Part shown: in pieces, positions 63,578 through 64,000 of the stretch
Position numbering within the stretch: the first letter of the stretch is position 1
How the letters are laid out: the number at the start of each line of letters is the position of its first letter
From: Testudinibacter aquarius
GTDB taxonomy: Bacteria; Pseudomonadota; Gammaproteobacteria; Enterobacterales; Pasteurellaceae
Direction of reading: 5' to 3'
Length of the DNA stretch: 64,000 bases
Assembly (NCBI RefSeq): GCF_004342725.1
Contig: NZ_SMCP01000005.1
Location: forward strand, 124,001-188,000
Notes under the pieces: model-generated
Database searches by the model: none
The model's input: only the letters and a program-made list of their open reading frames with translations
Told to the model about the DNA's origin: nothing
Made by a program: the position numbers and the translations under genes

Positions 63578-64000
63578 TCAATCGTTAATCATCAAGCGTG
63601 AAATTCGTCCGGCAGCAATTTCTTCATCACGAATCGTCATCACTTCACAGCCATTTTCTGTCACCACAATCTGGTGTTCATATTGTGCCGACGGGCTGCG
63701 ATCTTTGGTTTTCACCGTCCAACCGTCTTTCATCAACCGCACTTCACGTCGTCCGGCATTAACCATCGGCTCAATCGTGAACACCATGCCCGGCTTCAAC
63801 ACCACACCACCGTCATCTGCATAATAATGCAGCACTTGCGGATCACTGTGAAAACGGTTGCCGATGCCATGCCCGCAATATTCGCGCACCACCGAACAGC
63901 CTTTGCTCTCCACATATTGCTGAATGCTGCGCCCGATTTGATTTAAACGAATACCGGGTTTTACCGTGCGTAATCCGACATATAGTGATTCCAAAGTCAC
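63578..64000 (-). CDS. map: Methionine aminopeptidase, C-terminal part
   Basis: The frame continues past the window edge; 140 residues of the C-terminus are present. GHGIG with the metal-binding His, FTIEPMVNAG with a metal Glu, and AQYEHQIVV with the last metal Glu are all visible. The enzyme removes N-terminal Met from nascent proteins. The gene precedes glnD by 29 bases. Confidence 0.96.
   Translation of the reverse strand: MTLESLYVGLRTVKPGIRLNQIGRSIQQYVESKGCSVVREYCGHGIGNRFHSDPQVLHYYADDGGVVLKPGMVFTIEPMVNAGRREVRLMKDGWTVKTKDRSPSAQYEHQIVVTENGCEVMTIRDEEIAAGRISRLMIND

Overview
The window is a chromosomal segment of a Pasteurellaceae bacterium of the Haemophilus influenzae type. The nine-base DNA uptake signal AAGTGCGGT, or its complement ACCGCACTT, recurs throughout on both strands. 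Gene content and order (lysO, cbpAM, valS-holC-pepA, lptFG, rplM-rpsI, glnD-map) are gammaproteobacterial, and the proteins resemble E. coli and Haemophilus homologues. All identifications come from reading the sequence; no database search was run. The genus is left open.

Left chromosomal arm (1-12.1 kb). This arm carries the N-terminus of a YbjD-like OLD-family ATPase, the lysine exporter lysO, the cbpA-cbpM co-chaperone pair, valS, and holC with a DUF1016/PDDEXK nuclease gene inserted between valS and holC. A small unrecognised gene, pepA, the divergent lptF-lptG pair and a tRNA-Leu(CAA) gene follow.

Prophage (12,058-46,667, about 34.6 kb). A complete-looking P2/HP1-type temperate phage sits in the 3' end of tRNA-Leu(CAA), bounded by a perfect 31-bp repeat. 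From left to right it carries the following. (i) A tyrosine integrase reads rightward. (ii) A leftward early operon (21.36-13.37 kb) carries an HTH protein, SSB, a frameshifted zinc-finger gene, DUF-type proteins, a gpA-type HUH replication protein, many small genes and an Ogr-like late activator. (iii) Within that operon lies a cassette-like array (18.9-21.1 kb), where reading frames on both strands overlap and the same translation-start repeat recurs five times. (iv) An immunity switch has a CI-type repressor and a tandem operator embedded in the early promoter. (v) An accessory block holds a membrane-WYL-BRCT protein, two small proteins and an AbiC-like abortive-infection protein. (vi) Leftward tail, lysis and head genes follow (D U E/E' FII FI, fibre genes, I J W V, T, S R, spanins, SAR endolysin, holin, X L M N O), interrupted by plus-strand hicAB and a membrane-protein moron. 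(vii) Terminase P and portal Q read rightward. (viii) A non-coding 0.5 kb contains a candidate cos site. Three matching dyads (TTGT-N13-ACAA) precede V, FI and the O/P divide and are the likely targets of the Ogr-like activator.

Right chromosomal arm (46.67-64 kb). Just outside attR there is a probable relic of an earlier element in the same tRNA site: integrase-arm-like motifs, a 20-codon integrase-like start, and a second, unrelated hicAB pair. Then follow lacZ, zapG (yhcB), an AT-rich AraC regulator/esterase/sugar-porter locus, rplM-rpsI, a secreted endonuclease/phosphatase-fold protein, the zinc-independent ribosomal paralogues rpmE2-rpmJ2 behind a Zur/Fur-like palindrome, a YpfJ-type metallopeptidase, an RluA-family pseudouridine synthase, cardiolipin synthase, glnD and the C-terminal part of map.
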